From JAUUSJ01 sp051880475 (GTDB taxonomy: Bacteria > Bacillota > Clostridia > Lachnospirales > Lachnospiraceae), in the NCBI GenBank assembly GCA_051880475.1, contig JBJEOA010000044.1, positions 1 to 9,419 on the forward strand: 9,419 bases of DNA, in the 5' to 3' direction. A model generated the notes under the pieces. It searched no databases. It was given only the letters and a program-made list of their open reading frames with translations, and had not been told where the DNA came from. This document shows positions 1-6,420 of the stretch, piece after piece. The number at the start of each line of letters is the position of its first letter. Positions within the stretch are counted from its first letter, which is position 1. A program made the position numbers and the translations under genes.

Positions 1-66
1 CTTTATGTTATTTTTCTTGATTTTTTCCTTAATATCTAGTATTATTTATATATATGATATAGACAA

Positions 67-105
67 TTTTCACATATTTTATCACCATTATTTTTACATA
101 TTTTA
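67..105 (+). repeat. 15-bp direct repeat upstream of the AraC-family gene
   Basis: Positions 67-81 and 91-105 carry the same 15-base word with one mismatch (TTTTCACATATTTTA versus TTTTTACATATTTTA), 24 bp apart from start to start. The pair lies just before the ribosome binding site of the AraC gene. AraC-family proteins often bind asymmetric direct repeats about two helical turns apart, so this may be an autoregulatory operator. The local AT richness makes chance recurrence possible. No clear sigma-A promoter is visible beside it. Confidence 0.35.
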
Positions 106-128
106 CAATTCCAAAGGAGGAATATTTT

Positions 129-1004
129 ATGGCAGATCTCTTGTTTTCTATCTTTCCATCTGAAAACTTTATAGATTTATCGCTCTATCAGTACGGTTGG
201 GAAAAATGTGACCCGCTTCATTCTTTTGGTCCTTCCATTCGAAACCATTATCTCTTTCACTATATCATTTCGGGTAAGGGGCGCCTCTCATCTACCGATT
301 CCTCTGGTATCGAGCATTATTATGAACTATCTGCTAACCAAGGTTTTCTCATTTGCCCTGGACAGGTAAATACTTATTATGCCGACGAAAAAGATCCTTG
401 GGAGTATACATGGCTTGAATTTGACGGCCTACGTGTAAATGAATACCTTCACTTAGCTAATTTGACAAAGGACTCACCTATTTATACTCCGATTTCCGTA
501 GAACTTGGACAAAGAGTTCGAGATGAAATGCTCTATATCGCTCACCACTCAAATCATGATGCACTTAATTTAATTGGACATCTCTATCTTTTCTTGAGCA
601 ATCTTACCACCTCCTCTCTCGTTTCCAACGGACAGCAGCGAGCAGGTTCTATGAAAGATTACTATATTAGAGAAGTAGTAAATTATATTGAGCAACATTA
701 TTTTGAACCGATTACAGTAGAGCAAATGGCTGCATCTTGTAATCTGAATCGCTCCTATTTCACAAGATTATTTAAGAAGGCGACACAGAGTAGTCCCCAA
801 GATTTTTTAATTAAATATCGCATGACAAAGGCGAGTGAATTCCTTCGAGTTACCTCTTACTCCATTGGTAAAGTCAGCGAATTAGTCGGATATCCAAATC
901 AACTTTACTTTTCAAAAGCCTTTAAAAGTTTTTTTGGTGTCTCTCCAAAGGAATACCGGAACCAGTTTAAACAACATCAACTTTCCAACAATGCACAAGA
1001 ATAA
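129..1004 (+). CDS. AraC-family transcriptional regulator with N-terminal cupin sensor domain
   Basis: This is a cytoplasmic one-component DNA-binding regulator of 291 residues, a normal length for the family. Residues about 20-100 look like the AraC-type cupin ligand domain, with GWEKCDPLHSFGPSIRNHYL leading into the HYIISGKG strand and a later LICPGQ turn. Residues about 180-281 form the double helix-turn-helix. The first helix pair is around 196-223 (TVEQMAASCNLNRSYFTRLF). The second is around 245-277 and ends in the family signature YFSKAFKSFFGVSPKEYR. The start is fixed by AAAGGAGG eight bases upstream of the ATG. Relatives in Lachnospiraceae often sit beside sugar-uptake or glycosidase genes, but no such gene is in the window, so the ligand and targets are unknown. 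The gene ends four bases before the opposing spmB stop codon. The family call is firm; the sugar link is inference. Confidence 0.9.
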   Translation: MADLLFSIFPSENFIDLSLYQYGWEKCDPLHSFGPSIRNHYLFHYIISGKGRLSSTDSSGIEHYYELSANQGFLICPGQVNTYYADEKDPWEYTWLEFDGLRVNEYLHLANLTKDSPIYTPISVELGQRVRDEMLYIAHHSNHDALNLIGHLYLFLSNLTTSSLVSNGQQRAGSMKDYYIREVVNYIEQHYFEPITVEQMAASCNLNRSYFTRLFKKATQSSPQDFLIKYRMTKASEFLRVTSYSIGKVSELVGYPNQLYFSKAFKSFFGVSPKEYRNQFKQHQLSNNAQE

Positions 1005-1008
1005 TTTT

Positions 1009-1542
1009 TCATCTACATAATAATCCTCTCGCCACGACTATACTCGCTATCACTCCCGCAGCTGTGGCCAAAAGAGCACCACTCAATGTAAATCTCGTCT
1101 TCTTAATATTGACAGCCATAAAATATACACTCATAGTATAAAATACTGTCTCTGTACAACTCATCAAGATAGACGCAATAATCCCAATTTCAGAATCTGT
1201 GCCATACTGCTTAAAAATATCAAGCACAATACCTGTCGCCGCAGAGGAGGAGAATAATCTTACAAATATAACTGGAATAATAGGAACTGGTATTTTTAAA
1301 ATCTTTCCCGCTGGTTTTAAGATTTGACAGATAAATTCCATTAGACCAGAAGACCGAAGAATTCCAACCGAAACTAAAAGGGCAATCAAAGTGGGAGCAA
1401 TTTCTCCCACAGTTTGAAAACCCTTTTTTACCCCCTCTAAAAATGCCGAAAAAATATCTATCCTTGCAAAAAATCCATATACAATAATATAAAATATAAA
1501 AAGAGGAACGATAATATCTGATAAAAATAAAATGATTTTCAT
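1009..1542 (-). CDS. spmB: Spore maturation protein B (SpmB)
   Basis: This is a polytopic membrane protein of 177 residues, close to the usual SpmB length. In Bacillus subtilis SpmA and SpmB are needed for proper dehydration of the spore core and for heat resistance; the transported substrate is not established. The sequence has hydrophobic segments at about residues 5-24, 48-64, 85-101, 118-145 and 152-172. It shows SpmB-like features: EGVKKGF near 36-42, PTLIALLVSVGILRSSG near 50-66, a small-residue stretch SSSAATG near 98-104, and the SEIGIIASILMSCTETVFYT block near 117-136. It follows spmA on the same strand after 76 bases, with a GAAGGG-type ribosome binding site, so the two are probably co-transcribed. 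Its stop codon lies four bases from the convergent AraC gene and no terminator separates them. Identification is confident from both sequence and the spmA partner. Confidence 0.93.
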   Translation of the reverse strand: MKIILFLSDIIVPLFIFYIIVYGFFARIDIFSAFLEGVKKGFQTVGEIAPTLIALLVSVGILRSSGLMEFICQILKPAGKILKIPVPIIPVIFVRLFSSSAATGIVLDIFKQYGTDSEIGIIASILMSCTETVFYTMSVYFMAVNIKKTRFTLSGALLATAAGVIASIVVARGLLCR

Positions 1543-1619
1543 TTTTCTTAATCCCTTCTTACTTATCAGCTATTTTGCAGAAATTCTACTTTTTTCATTT
1601 CTTTTTTATCTATTTTATT

Positions 1620-2222
1620 TTAAAATTTATTTTTGCTAATTTTGATACGAGATAATTTCTGTCTCACTATGGAGTAAAAAATTGCCACTATCGTCGAGAT
1701 TAATGTAGCGAAAAAAGCGGGAGCTACAATCTGCGTTGGATTGACAGAGCCATACTGCATCCGATAGGCAATCATATTCACTGGCACAAGCTGCAACGAA
1801 GAAATATTAATGATTAAAAATACACACATTTCATCTGTGGCAACACCTTTTTTTGTGTTTGTTTTATCTAACTCCTTCATCGCCTGTATTCCAAATGCCG
1901 TCGCACCCATTCCAAGCCCCATAATATTTGCAGTCATATTCCCAACAATATACTCCCACGCTTTATGATCACTGGGCAAATTTGGAAAAAGAAAACGCAG
2001 TGCAGGTTTTATTTTTTTTGAAATTTCTCCAATCAACCCCGACTGAACCGCAATTTCCATAATTCCCGACCACGTTCCAAGTACTCCAAGCATCATAATA
2101 CATAAATTAATTGCTTCTTTCGAACAATCTACCGTACTTACTGTAATCTGCTCTATATTTCCTGAAAATGCCGAAAACGCAATTCCTCCTGCTACCATAA
2201 AAAACCAAATATACTGTATCAT
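1620..2222 (-). CDS. spmA: Spore maturation protein A (SpmA)
   Basis: This is an integral membrane protein of 200 residues containing a nucleoside-recognition/Gate-type domain (about residues 35-150), the usual SpmA form and length. Together with SpmB it contributes to spore core dehydration in Bacillus subtilis; the mechanism is unresolved. Hydrophobic segments lie at about residues 4-20, 37-55, 95-115, 130-150 and 165-186. Recognisable blocks are LGVLGTWSGIMEIAVQSGLI near 45-64, a GNMTANIMGLGMGATAFGI stretch near 94-112 and INISSLQLVPVNMIAYR near 138-154. The tail (187-200) is rich in lysine and arginine and should face the cytoplasm. The ATG is preceded by AGAGGAAG. It is divergent from the abrB-like gene across 256 bases. 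I found no convincing sigma-A promoter for it, which would fit control by a sporulation sigma factor, though I could not identify that site either. Confidence 0.94.
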   Translation of the reverse strand: MIQYIWFFMVAGGIAFSAFSGNIEQITVSTVDCSKEAINLCIMMLGVLGTWSGIMEIAVQSGLIGEISKKIKPALRFLFPNLPSDHKAWEYIVGNMTANIMGLGMGATAFGIQAMKELDKTNTKKGVATDEMCVFLIINISSLQLVPVNMIAYRMQYGSVNPTQIVAPAFFATLISTIVAIFYSIVRQKLSRIKISKNKF

Positions 2223-2388
2223 TTTCTTCCTCTTTTTTTCTGTTATTTCATTATATAATGGTTTATTTATAATTATTCTATCTTATAAACTATCCACTAA
2301 AACTGAGTTTTCGATTGTTTCACTCCCCCATACTTGATAGAGATTTTCACCGTAAATTCAAAAATTCAGTTTAGCAAATTAATCTCTT

Positions 2389-2406
2389 AAAGTATTGACA
2401 TACTTT
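2389..2406. promoter_or_regulatory. Palindrome over the -35 box, candidate operator
   Basis: AAAGTAT and ATACTTT form a perfect inverted repeat with 7-bp arms around a 4-base centre (TGAC), exactly overlapping the -35 element of the abrB-like gene. A dimer bound here would block RNA polymerase. Bacillus subtilis abrB represses itself and is repressed by Spo0A. This palindrome does not match the Spo0A box (TGTCGAA), so autoregulation or another repressor is more plausible. The symmetry is seen; the function is inferred. Confidence 0.4.
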
Positions 2407-2423
2407 TACATCTATGATATATT
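2395..2423 (+). promoter_or_regulatory. Sigma-A promoter of the abrB-like gene
   Basis: TTGACA at 2395-2400 is a perfect -35 box. It is followed by a 17-base spacer and TATATT at 2418-2423 as the -10 box. Transcription should begin near 2430, giving a leader of roughly 50 bases before the ATG at 2479. Confidence 0.82.
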
Positions 2424-2478
2424 TTAGGAGATAATAAACATGTAGAATAATGTGATTTTATGTCAGGAGGTATTTTGA

Positions 2479-2742
2479 ATGAAAAGTACTGGAATTGTAA
2501 GAAAATTAGACGAGCTTGGACGTATCACCCTTCCAATTGAGCTAAGAAGAAACCTTGATGTAAACGAGAAAGATCCACTAGAAATTTTTGTAGATGACGA
2601 TAAAATCATCTTAAAAAAATACAATCCTAGTGATATCTTTACTGGAGAGATGGAAGACCTCGTTGAATATCAGGGAAAAAAAGTTTCCAAAAAATCTATT
2701 CTTGAGTTAGCTAGACTTGCAGGTTTAAAGATTTCCGAGTAA
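2479..2742 (+). CDS. abrB: AbrB-family transition-state regulator
   Basis: This is a small DNA-binding regulator of 87 residues. Residues 1-50 form the SpoVT/AbrB swapped-hairpin DNA-binding domain and are nearly identical in pattern to Bacillus AbrB: MKSTGIVRKLDELGRITLPI, then ELRRNL, LEIFVDD and KIILKKY. The C-terminal part (51-87, from NPSDIFTGEMEDL to LAGLKISE) differs from Bacillus AbrB. It is shorter and has no cysteine, so the disulfide-related cysteine of the Bacillus protein is missing. Proteins of this kind repress post-exponential genes during growth. The ATG lies eight bases after AGGAGG (2465-2470). The gene is convergent with rsmI, as abrB is in Bacillus subtilis, which supports orthology, and divergent from spmA. 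The family is certain. The gene symbol is reasonable, but the targets in this organism are unknown. Confidence 0.88.
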   Translation: MKSTGIVRKLDELGRITLPIELRRNLDVNEKDPLEIFVDDDKIILKKYNPSDIFTGEMEDLVEYQGKKVSKKSILELARLAGLKISE

Positions 2743-2744
2743 AT

Positions 2745-2770
2745 TGGCATGTCTGTTTTTCAGACAGCCA
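2745..2770 (+). other. Short hairpin in the abrB 3' untranslated region
   Basis: Just after the abrB stop codon, TGGC and TGTCTG (one bulged A at 2749) pair with CAGACA and GCCA around a five-T loop. No T-tract follows, so on its own it is not a standard terminator. It may stabilise the mRNA end upstream of the long terminator at 2800. Confidence 0.45.
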
Positions 2771-2799
2771 TGCATAAAAATCTGATTGCTACAAACAAA

Positions 2800-2866
2800 A
2801 AGCATTTAAGTTTTTTATTCTTTTTACGTTTTCTAAACGCCAAAAGAATAAAAAACTTAAATGCTT
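2800..2866. terminator. Long bidirectional terminator between abrB and rsmI
   Basis: Bases 2800-2824 and 2842-2866 are a perfect 25-bp inverted repeat. An inner 5-bp stem (2827-2831 with 2835-2839) closes on a three-base loop. On the + strand the stem is followed by CTTTTT (2867-2872); on the - strand it is followed by TTTTGTTTG. It can therefore end transcription of abrB and of the tmk-rsmI operon. The stem is unusually long for an intrinsic terminator. Confidence 0.85.
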
Positions 2867-2890
2867 CTTTTTCTATAATAATTAATAAAT

Positions 2891-3733
2891 TTACTCATTT
2901 AATAATTGTCTATATACATCTCTCTTGCTTATTCCGCGGTCTTTTGCCACTTCTTTCATCGCTTCTTTTTTTGATATTCCCTTCTTTAGATAAACTTCCA
3001 TATGTTCCTCAAGAGATAATTCCTCCCACTGCTTTTGTCTATCTTCCTCTATCTTGGCTATGGATTTTCCCTCAATAAGAAGCACAAATTCTCCCCTTGG
3101 AATTTCCTCCCTAAAATAAGAAACCGCCTCACGAAGCGTCATTCGATACACTCTCTCATGTTTTTTTGTCAGCTCCTTGCATAATGTCATATCTCTATCT
3201 CCAAGTGTACTAAAAAGCTCTTCAAGCGTTTTTACTAATCTATGTGGAGCCTCATATAAAATAATTGTCCTCGTTTCATTGACAAGAGATTCCAAAATTT
3301 GTTTTCTCTCTTTTTTATCCGCCGGTAAAAAGGCTTCAAATGCAAATCTTCTCGTGGACAATCCAGACATAGAAAGAGCCGTCACAGCAGCACAAGCTCC
3401 CGGAAGTGAAGTGACACAAATTCCCGCCTCATAACATTGTCTGACAATCTCCTCTCCCGGGTCGGAAATTCCAGGCGTCCCAGCATCTGTCACAAGAGCG
3501 ATATTCTCTCCTTGCAATATTCTCTTTACAAGGTACTGTGCTTTCTCAATCTTATTAAACTCGTGATAGCTTGTCATCTTCGTCTTAATTTCAAAATGAT
3601 TAAGAAGTTTAATTGTATTTCTTGTATCCTCCGCCGCAATCAAATCAACCTCATTTAAAATTCGAATAACGCGGTAGGTCATATCCTCTAAATTTCCAAT
3701 CGGAGTGGCACATAAATAAAGCTGTCCTGCCAT
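2891..3733 (-). CDS. rsmI: 16S rRNA (cytidine(1402)-2'-O)-methyltransferase RsmI
   Basis: RsmI uses S-adenosylmethionine to 2'-O-methylate C1402 of 16S rRNA in the decoding centre. The 280-residue length is typical. The tetrapyrrole-methylase-type catalytic domain spans about residues 3-225: LYLCATPIGNLEDMTYR (6-22), AAEDTRNT (33-40), the VTDAGTPGISDPG loop (81-93) that helps form the SAM site, FAFEAFLP (130-137), YEAPHRL (160-166) and RGEFVLLIEG (213-222). A charged C-terminal segment (about 238-280, with GISKKEAMKEVAKDRGISKR) is the small helical tail seen in RsmI. It is the last gene of the operon. Its ATG overlaps the trmN6 stop codon by one base (TAATG), with GGGAG just upstream, so translation is probably coupled. 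Bacillus subtilis YabC/RsmI is likewise followed by a convergent abrB. The Bacillus GIY-YIG neighbour yazA is absent here. Confidence 0.95.
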   Translation of the reverse strand: MAGQLYLCATPIGNLEDMTYRVIRILNEVDLIAAEDTRNTIKLLNHFEIKTKMTSYHEFNKIEKAQYLVKRILQGENIALVTDAGTPGISDPGEEIVRQCYEAGICVTSLPGACAAVTALSMSGLSTRRFAFEAFLPADKKERKQILESLVNETRTIILYEAPHRLVKTLEELFSTLGDRDMTLCKELTKKHERVYRMTLREAVSYFREEIPRGEFVLLIEGKSIAKIEEDRQKQWEELSLEEHMEVYLKKGISKKEAMKEVAKDRGISKRDVYRQLLNE

Positions 3734-4488
3734 TAATTCTTCTCCCTTTCTCCATATCCATAAATATCATAAATTTCATCTGTATAGACTCCTGCCTCTT
3801 TATATACAATAAGAGGAGGCTCTATCTTAATTCTAGATTTTGCTCCCTTAACCGCCTCTATCAAAATAATATTTGGCTCTCTATCTATATAAGGATGTAC
3901 AAAACGTATCCTCTTAGGCTCCATTCCATTCTCTACTAGAGTATGAATCAGCTCGGCTAATCGAAAAGCGCGATGTACAATAAAAAACTTTCCCATCGGT
4001 TTTAATAATTTTTTCGCTTCCCTTACAATATCAAGAAAATTACAGCATATCTCATGCCTCGCAATAGCCTTAGAAGAATTTGGATTTTGCAAGCCGTGAT
4101 GGTCTGTCATATAAGGCGGATTACACGTAATAACTTGAAAACTCTCTCTATCAAAATACATGGAGGCAGTTTTAATGTCTCCATGTACTATCTCAATTTT
4201 ATGTTCCAAGTGATTTAGCATAACACTTCTTGACGCCATTTTAGCAAATTCCTCTTGAATCTCTAATCCATAAAACTTGCTACCTTCTGTCTTTGCCTCT
4301 AGCAAAATAGGAATAATTCCTGTTCCTGTTCCAAAATCAAGAACTCTCTCTCCTTTTTTCACTTTCGCAAAATCAGATAATAAAACTGCATCTAGTCCAA
4401 AACAAAATCCGTCTGTTTTTTGGATAATCTGATATCCATTTCGATGTAAATCGTCTATTCTCTCATTTGTCTTTAGATTGGGAATCAT
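3733..4488 (-). CDS. trmN6: tRNA1(Val) (adenine(37)-N6)-methyltransferase-like protein (YabB/TrmN6 family)
   Basis: This is a Rossmann-fold class I SAM-dependent methyltransferase of 251 residues. It matches the family that methylates N6 of A37 in tRNA1(Val) in Escherichia coli (YfiC); the Bacillus member is YabB. Motifs in order are the N-terminal YQIIQKTDGFCFGLDAVLLS (19-38), SAM motif I VLDFGTGTGIIP (49-60), the acidic residue after strand 2 in GLEIQ (74-78), and the catalytic N6-adenine motif NPPY (123-126). A conserved tail follows with RIRFVHPY (193-200) and IEAVKG (210-215). The start codon overlaps the ricT stop as ATGA, and the stop codon shares a base with the rsmI start, so the gene is tightly coupled on both sides. 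The methylase class is certain. The exact tRNA substrate in Clostridia is inferred from the family. Confidence 0.88.
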   Translation of the reverse strand: MIPNLKTNERIDDLHRNGYQIIQKTDGFCFGLDAVLLSDFAKVKKGERVLDFGTGTGIIPILLEAKTEGSKFYGLEIQEEFAKMASRSVMLNHLEHKIEIVHGDIKTASMYFDRESFQVITCNPPYMTDHHGLQNPNSSKAIARHEICCNFLDIVREAKKLLKPMGKFFIVHRAFRLAELIHTLVENGMEPKRIRFVHPYIDREPNIILIEAVKGAKSRIKIEPPLIVYKEAGVYTDEIYDIYGYGEREKN

Positions 4489-5387
4489 GATAATTTCGAC
4501 TTTCCTTCCATTCTCTCTAGAGCCTCAAGTTCCTTAAGTTCTTGATTTATTTTAACTTTATCTTTTTTCTTTTTCGACTTAAATTTCAAGTCGTCTACCA
4601 TATACTCTCTAATTTCCTTATCGCCCTTTTCATCCGTGACAATAACTTTTACTTTTTGGCGTAAAATACTCACGGATTGGACAACGCCCTTAAATCCATC
4701 ATTTGTCAAAACATCATCCCCAGCAATAGGAAGCTTTCGATTCAACTCCTCGTATGTCTCTTGTTCATTTTTCAGACAACACATAAGTCTTCCACATACC
4801 CCTGAAATCTTTGTTGGATTCAAAGATAGATTTTGCTCCTTCGCCATTTTAATGGAGACAGGGACAAACTCGGATAAATAAGAATGACAACATAATGTTC
4901 TTCCACAAATTCCAATTCCACCTAAAATCTTTGTCTCATCTCTCACTCCGATTTGTCGAAGCTCAATTCTTGTGCGAAAAACAGAAGCCAAATCCTTTAC
5001 TAATTCCCTAAAATCAATTCTTCCACCCGCTGTAAAATAAAACAATAATTTATTATTGTCAAATGTATATTCACAGTCAATTAATTTCATATCTAGACCA
5101 TGCTTTTCAATCTTCTCAAGACAGATTTGAAATGCCTGCTCTTTTTTCATTTGATTTTCCTCTTGAATCTTATCGTCTTCCTCTGTCGCAATTCGAATAA
5201 CTGATTTCAAGGAAGAAACAAGATTAGATTCCTCTATCTGTCTTTTTCCTAAAACTACCTTTCCGTACTCGATTCCCCTCGCTGTCTCTACAATTACATT
5301 GTCTCCAACCTTCACATCATAATCTTCTGGGGCAAAGAAATATATTTTTCCGGTCTGTCTAAATCTCACACCGATTACATCTATCAT
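4485..5387 (-). CDS. ricT: PSP1-domain protein RicT (YaaT), regulator of RNase Y activity
   Basis: RicT acts with RicA (YmcA) and RicF (YlbF) in Bacillus subtilis as an iron-sulfur complex that binds RNase Y, aids processing of several mRNAs and is required for normal sporulation, competence and biofilm formation. The 300-residue protein opens with the PSP1 N-terminal part (MIDVIGVRFRQTGKIYFF). The diagnostic cysteine clusters are at residues 161, 166 and 167 (CGRTLCC) and at 198, 203 and 204 (CGRLMCC), the expected Fe-S ligands. The C-terminal tail (about 266-300) is highly charged and lysine-rich. The gene starts two bases after the holB stop with AAGGAG upstream, and overlaps trmN6 by four bases. 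The Bacillus order holB-yaaT is preserved, but yabA, which follows in Bacillus, is missing. Identification is firm; whether RicA and RicF exist in this genome cannot be seen here. Confidence 0.93.
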   Translation of the reverse strand: MIDVIGVRFRQTGKIYFFAPEDYDVKVGDNVIVETARGIEYGKVVLGKRQIEESNLVSSLKSVIRIATEEDDKIQEENQMKKEQAFQICLEKIEKHGLDMKLIDCEYTFDNNKLLFYFTAGGRIDFRELVKDLASVFRTRIELRQIGVRDETKILGGIGICGRTLCCHSYLSEFVPVSIKMAKEQNLSLNPTKISGVCGRLMCCLKNEQETYEELNRKLPIAGDDVLTNDGFKGVVQSVSILRQKVKVIVTDEKGDKEIREYMVDDLKFKSKKKKDKVKINQELKELEALERMEGKSKLS

Positions 5388-5389
5388 AA

Positions 5390-6379
5390 TTAGTTCTCCT
5401 TAATATCCCATAGTAAAAGTTCGATAGTCGTATCAAAATTAACGTTGGCACGCAATCTTGTCTTTGCTACCTCAAATGCCTTCAAAATATTATTAATCTG
5501 CTCATATGACTTATAAATAGCTTGCTCTTTTAATTTTCCATATTCTTCCATAAAGATAATCTGGTCTATATTTCCAGTTGCCTTTAACATTAATACATCT
5601 CTATACCATAACATCATCATATCTAAAAATTCTGTCATTTCTAGCTTATATTTTGATAAATTTTTCATGTACTCAATCACTTCGTACTCTGTCATATCAT
5701 TCATATATCTTAGAAGATGGACGCAATCTTTTCTCATCTCATCAAATTCTTCAGACTGTGCTAACCGCATAGCTTTTCCAATATTTCCCATAGAATATTT
5801 CACTAAAAACTTAACTTTATCAGGGTCCATATCTACATGGTCTAAAATATATTTTTCTACCTCTTTATATTCAACTGGTTTAAAATGCAAAGTAATACAT
5901 CTTGAAATAATGGTAGGCAAGAATATACCGGCATTTGTTGTCAATAAGATAATGACCGCATATTCTGGTGGCTCCTCAATTGTCTTTAACAGGGCATTTT
6001 GTGCCTGCTCATTTAATTTTTCTGCTTCATCGACAATATAAATTTTATAAGGTCCGCTATAAGGTTTCATCATAATATCATGATTAATCTTTTTTCTAAC
6101 TTCATCTACTGAAATTATATTTTCCTTTTCATGTTCTACCCATATAATATCTGGATGGCTATGTGAATTTGCCCGTACACAAGAATGGCAAACACCGCAG
6201 CTATCTTTTTCCTTTTTCTCACACTCTAGTGCTGTAGAGAAAGCATCTGCTATCGCTTTTTTACCACTGCCCTTTTCTCCCTCGAAAATATAAGCATGTG
6301 ATATCTTTTTCATTTCGATTGCATCTTGTAAATGTTCTATAATTGCTTTATGTCCAATAATATTTTGAAATTGACTCAT
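5390..6379 (-). CDS. holB: DNA polymerase III subunit delta' (clamp loader)
   Basis: Delta' is part of the clamp-loader complex that places the sliding clamp on primed DNA. The 329-residue length is typical of Gram-positive delta'. AAA+ features are visible: IIGHKAI near 7-13, SHAYIFEGEKGSGKK (27-41) at the P-loop position, a zinc-binding cysteine set at residues 53, 61, 64 and 67, the Walker B-like IYIVDEAE (113-120), NALLKTIEEPP (128-138) and the SRC motif (159-161). The P-loop ends GKK instead of GKT or GKS, consistent with delta' being a poor or non-ATP-binding subunit that supplies the arginine finger. The C-terminal third is a helical collar-type domain. It lies 41 bases after tmk with GGAGG before its ATG. 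In Bacillus, yaaQ (darA) and yaaR lie between tmk and holB; they are absent here. Confidence 0.94.
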   Translation of the reverse strand: MSQFQNIIGHKAIIEHLQDAIEMKKISHAYIFEGEKGSGKKAIADAFSTALECEKKEKDSCGVCHSCVRANSHSHPDIIWVEHEKENIISVDEVRKKINHDIMMKPYSGPYKIYIVDEAEKLNEQAQNALLKTIEEPPEYAVIILLTTNAGIFLPTIISRCITLHFKPVEYKEVEKYILDHVDMDPDKVKFLVKYSMGNIGKAMRLAQSEEFDEMRKDCVHLLRYMNDMTEYEVIEYMKNLSKYKLEMTEFLDMMMLWYRDVLMLKATGNIDQIIFMEEYGKLKEQAIYKSYEQINNILKAFEVAKTRLRANVNFDTTIELLLWDIKEN

Positions 6380-6420
6380 TTTCCTTCCTCCATTCTCTTT
6401 CTGATTATGAATAGGATGTT

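Noticed and set aside
2250..2278. TATAAT on the minus strand (2255-2250) as a spmA promoter
   Set aside because: No acceptable sigma-A -35 exists 16-18 bases upstream (GAATAA is found). A sigma-E reading (ATA then CATTATAT) has a spacing that is too short and an imperfect -10, so neither call is supported.
2298..2373. AAACTGA / TCAGTTT inverted repeat in the spmA-abrB gap
   Set aside because: The arms are only 7 bp, about 60 bases apart and AT-rich. No T-tract, riboswitch core or T-box motif accompanies them.
2426..2445. AGGAG followed by ATG-TAG start-stop in the abrB leader
   Set aside because: The AGGAG sits at or before the predicted transcription start, so it would not act as a ribosome binding site. 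The real signal is AGGAGG at 2465-2470.
2749..3078. 109-residue reading frame on the + strand after abrB
   Set aside because: It runs through the terminator hairpin and the antisense of rsmI, has no ribosome binding site and reads as low-complexity hydrophobic sequence, so it is a shadow frame.
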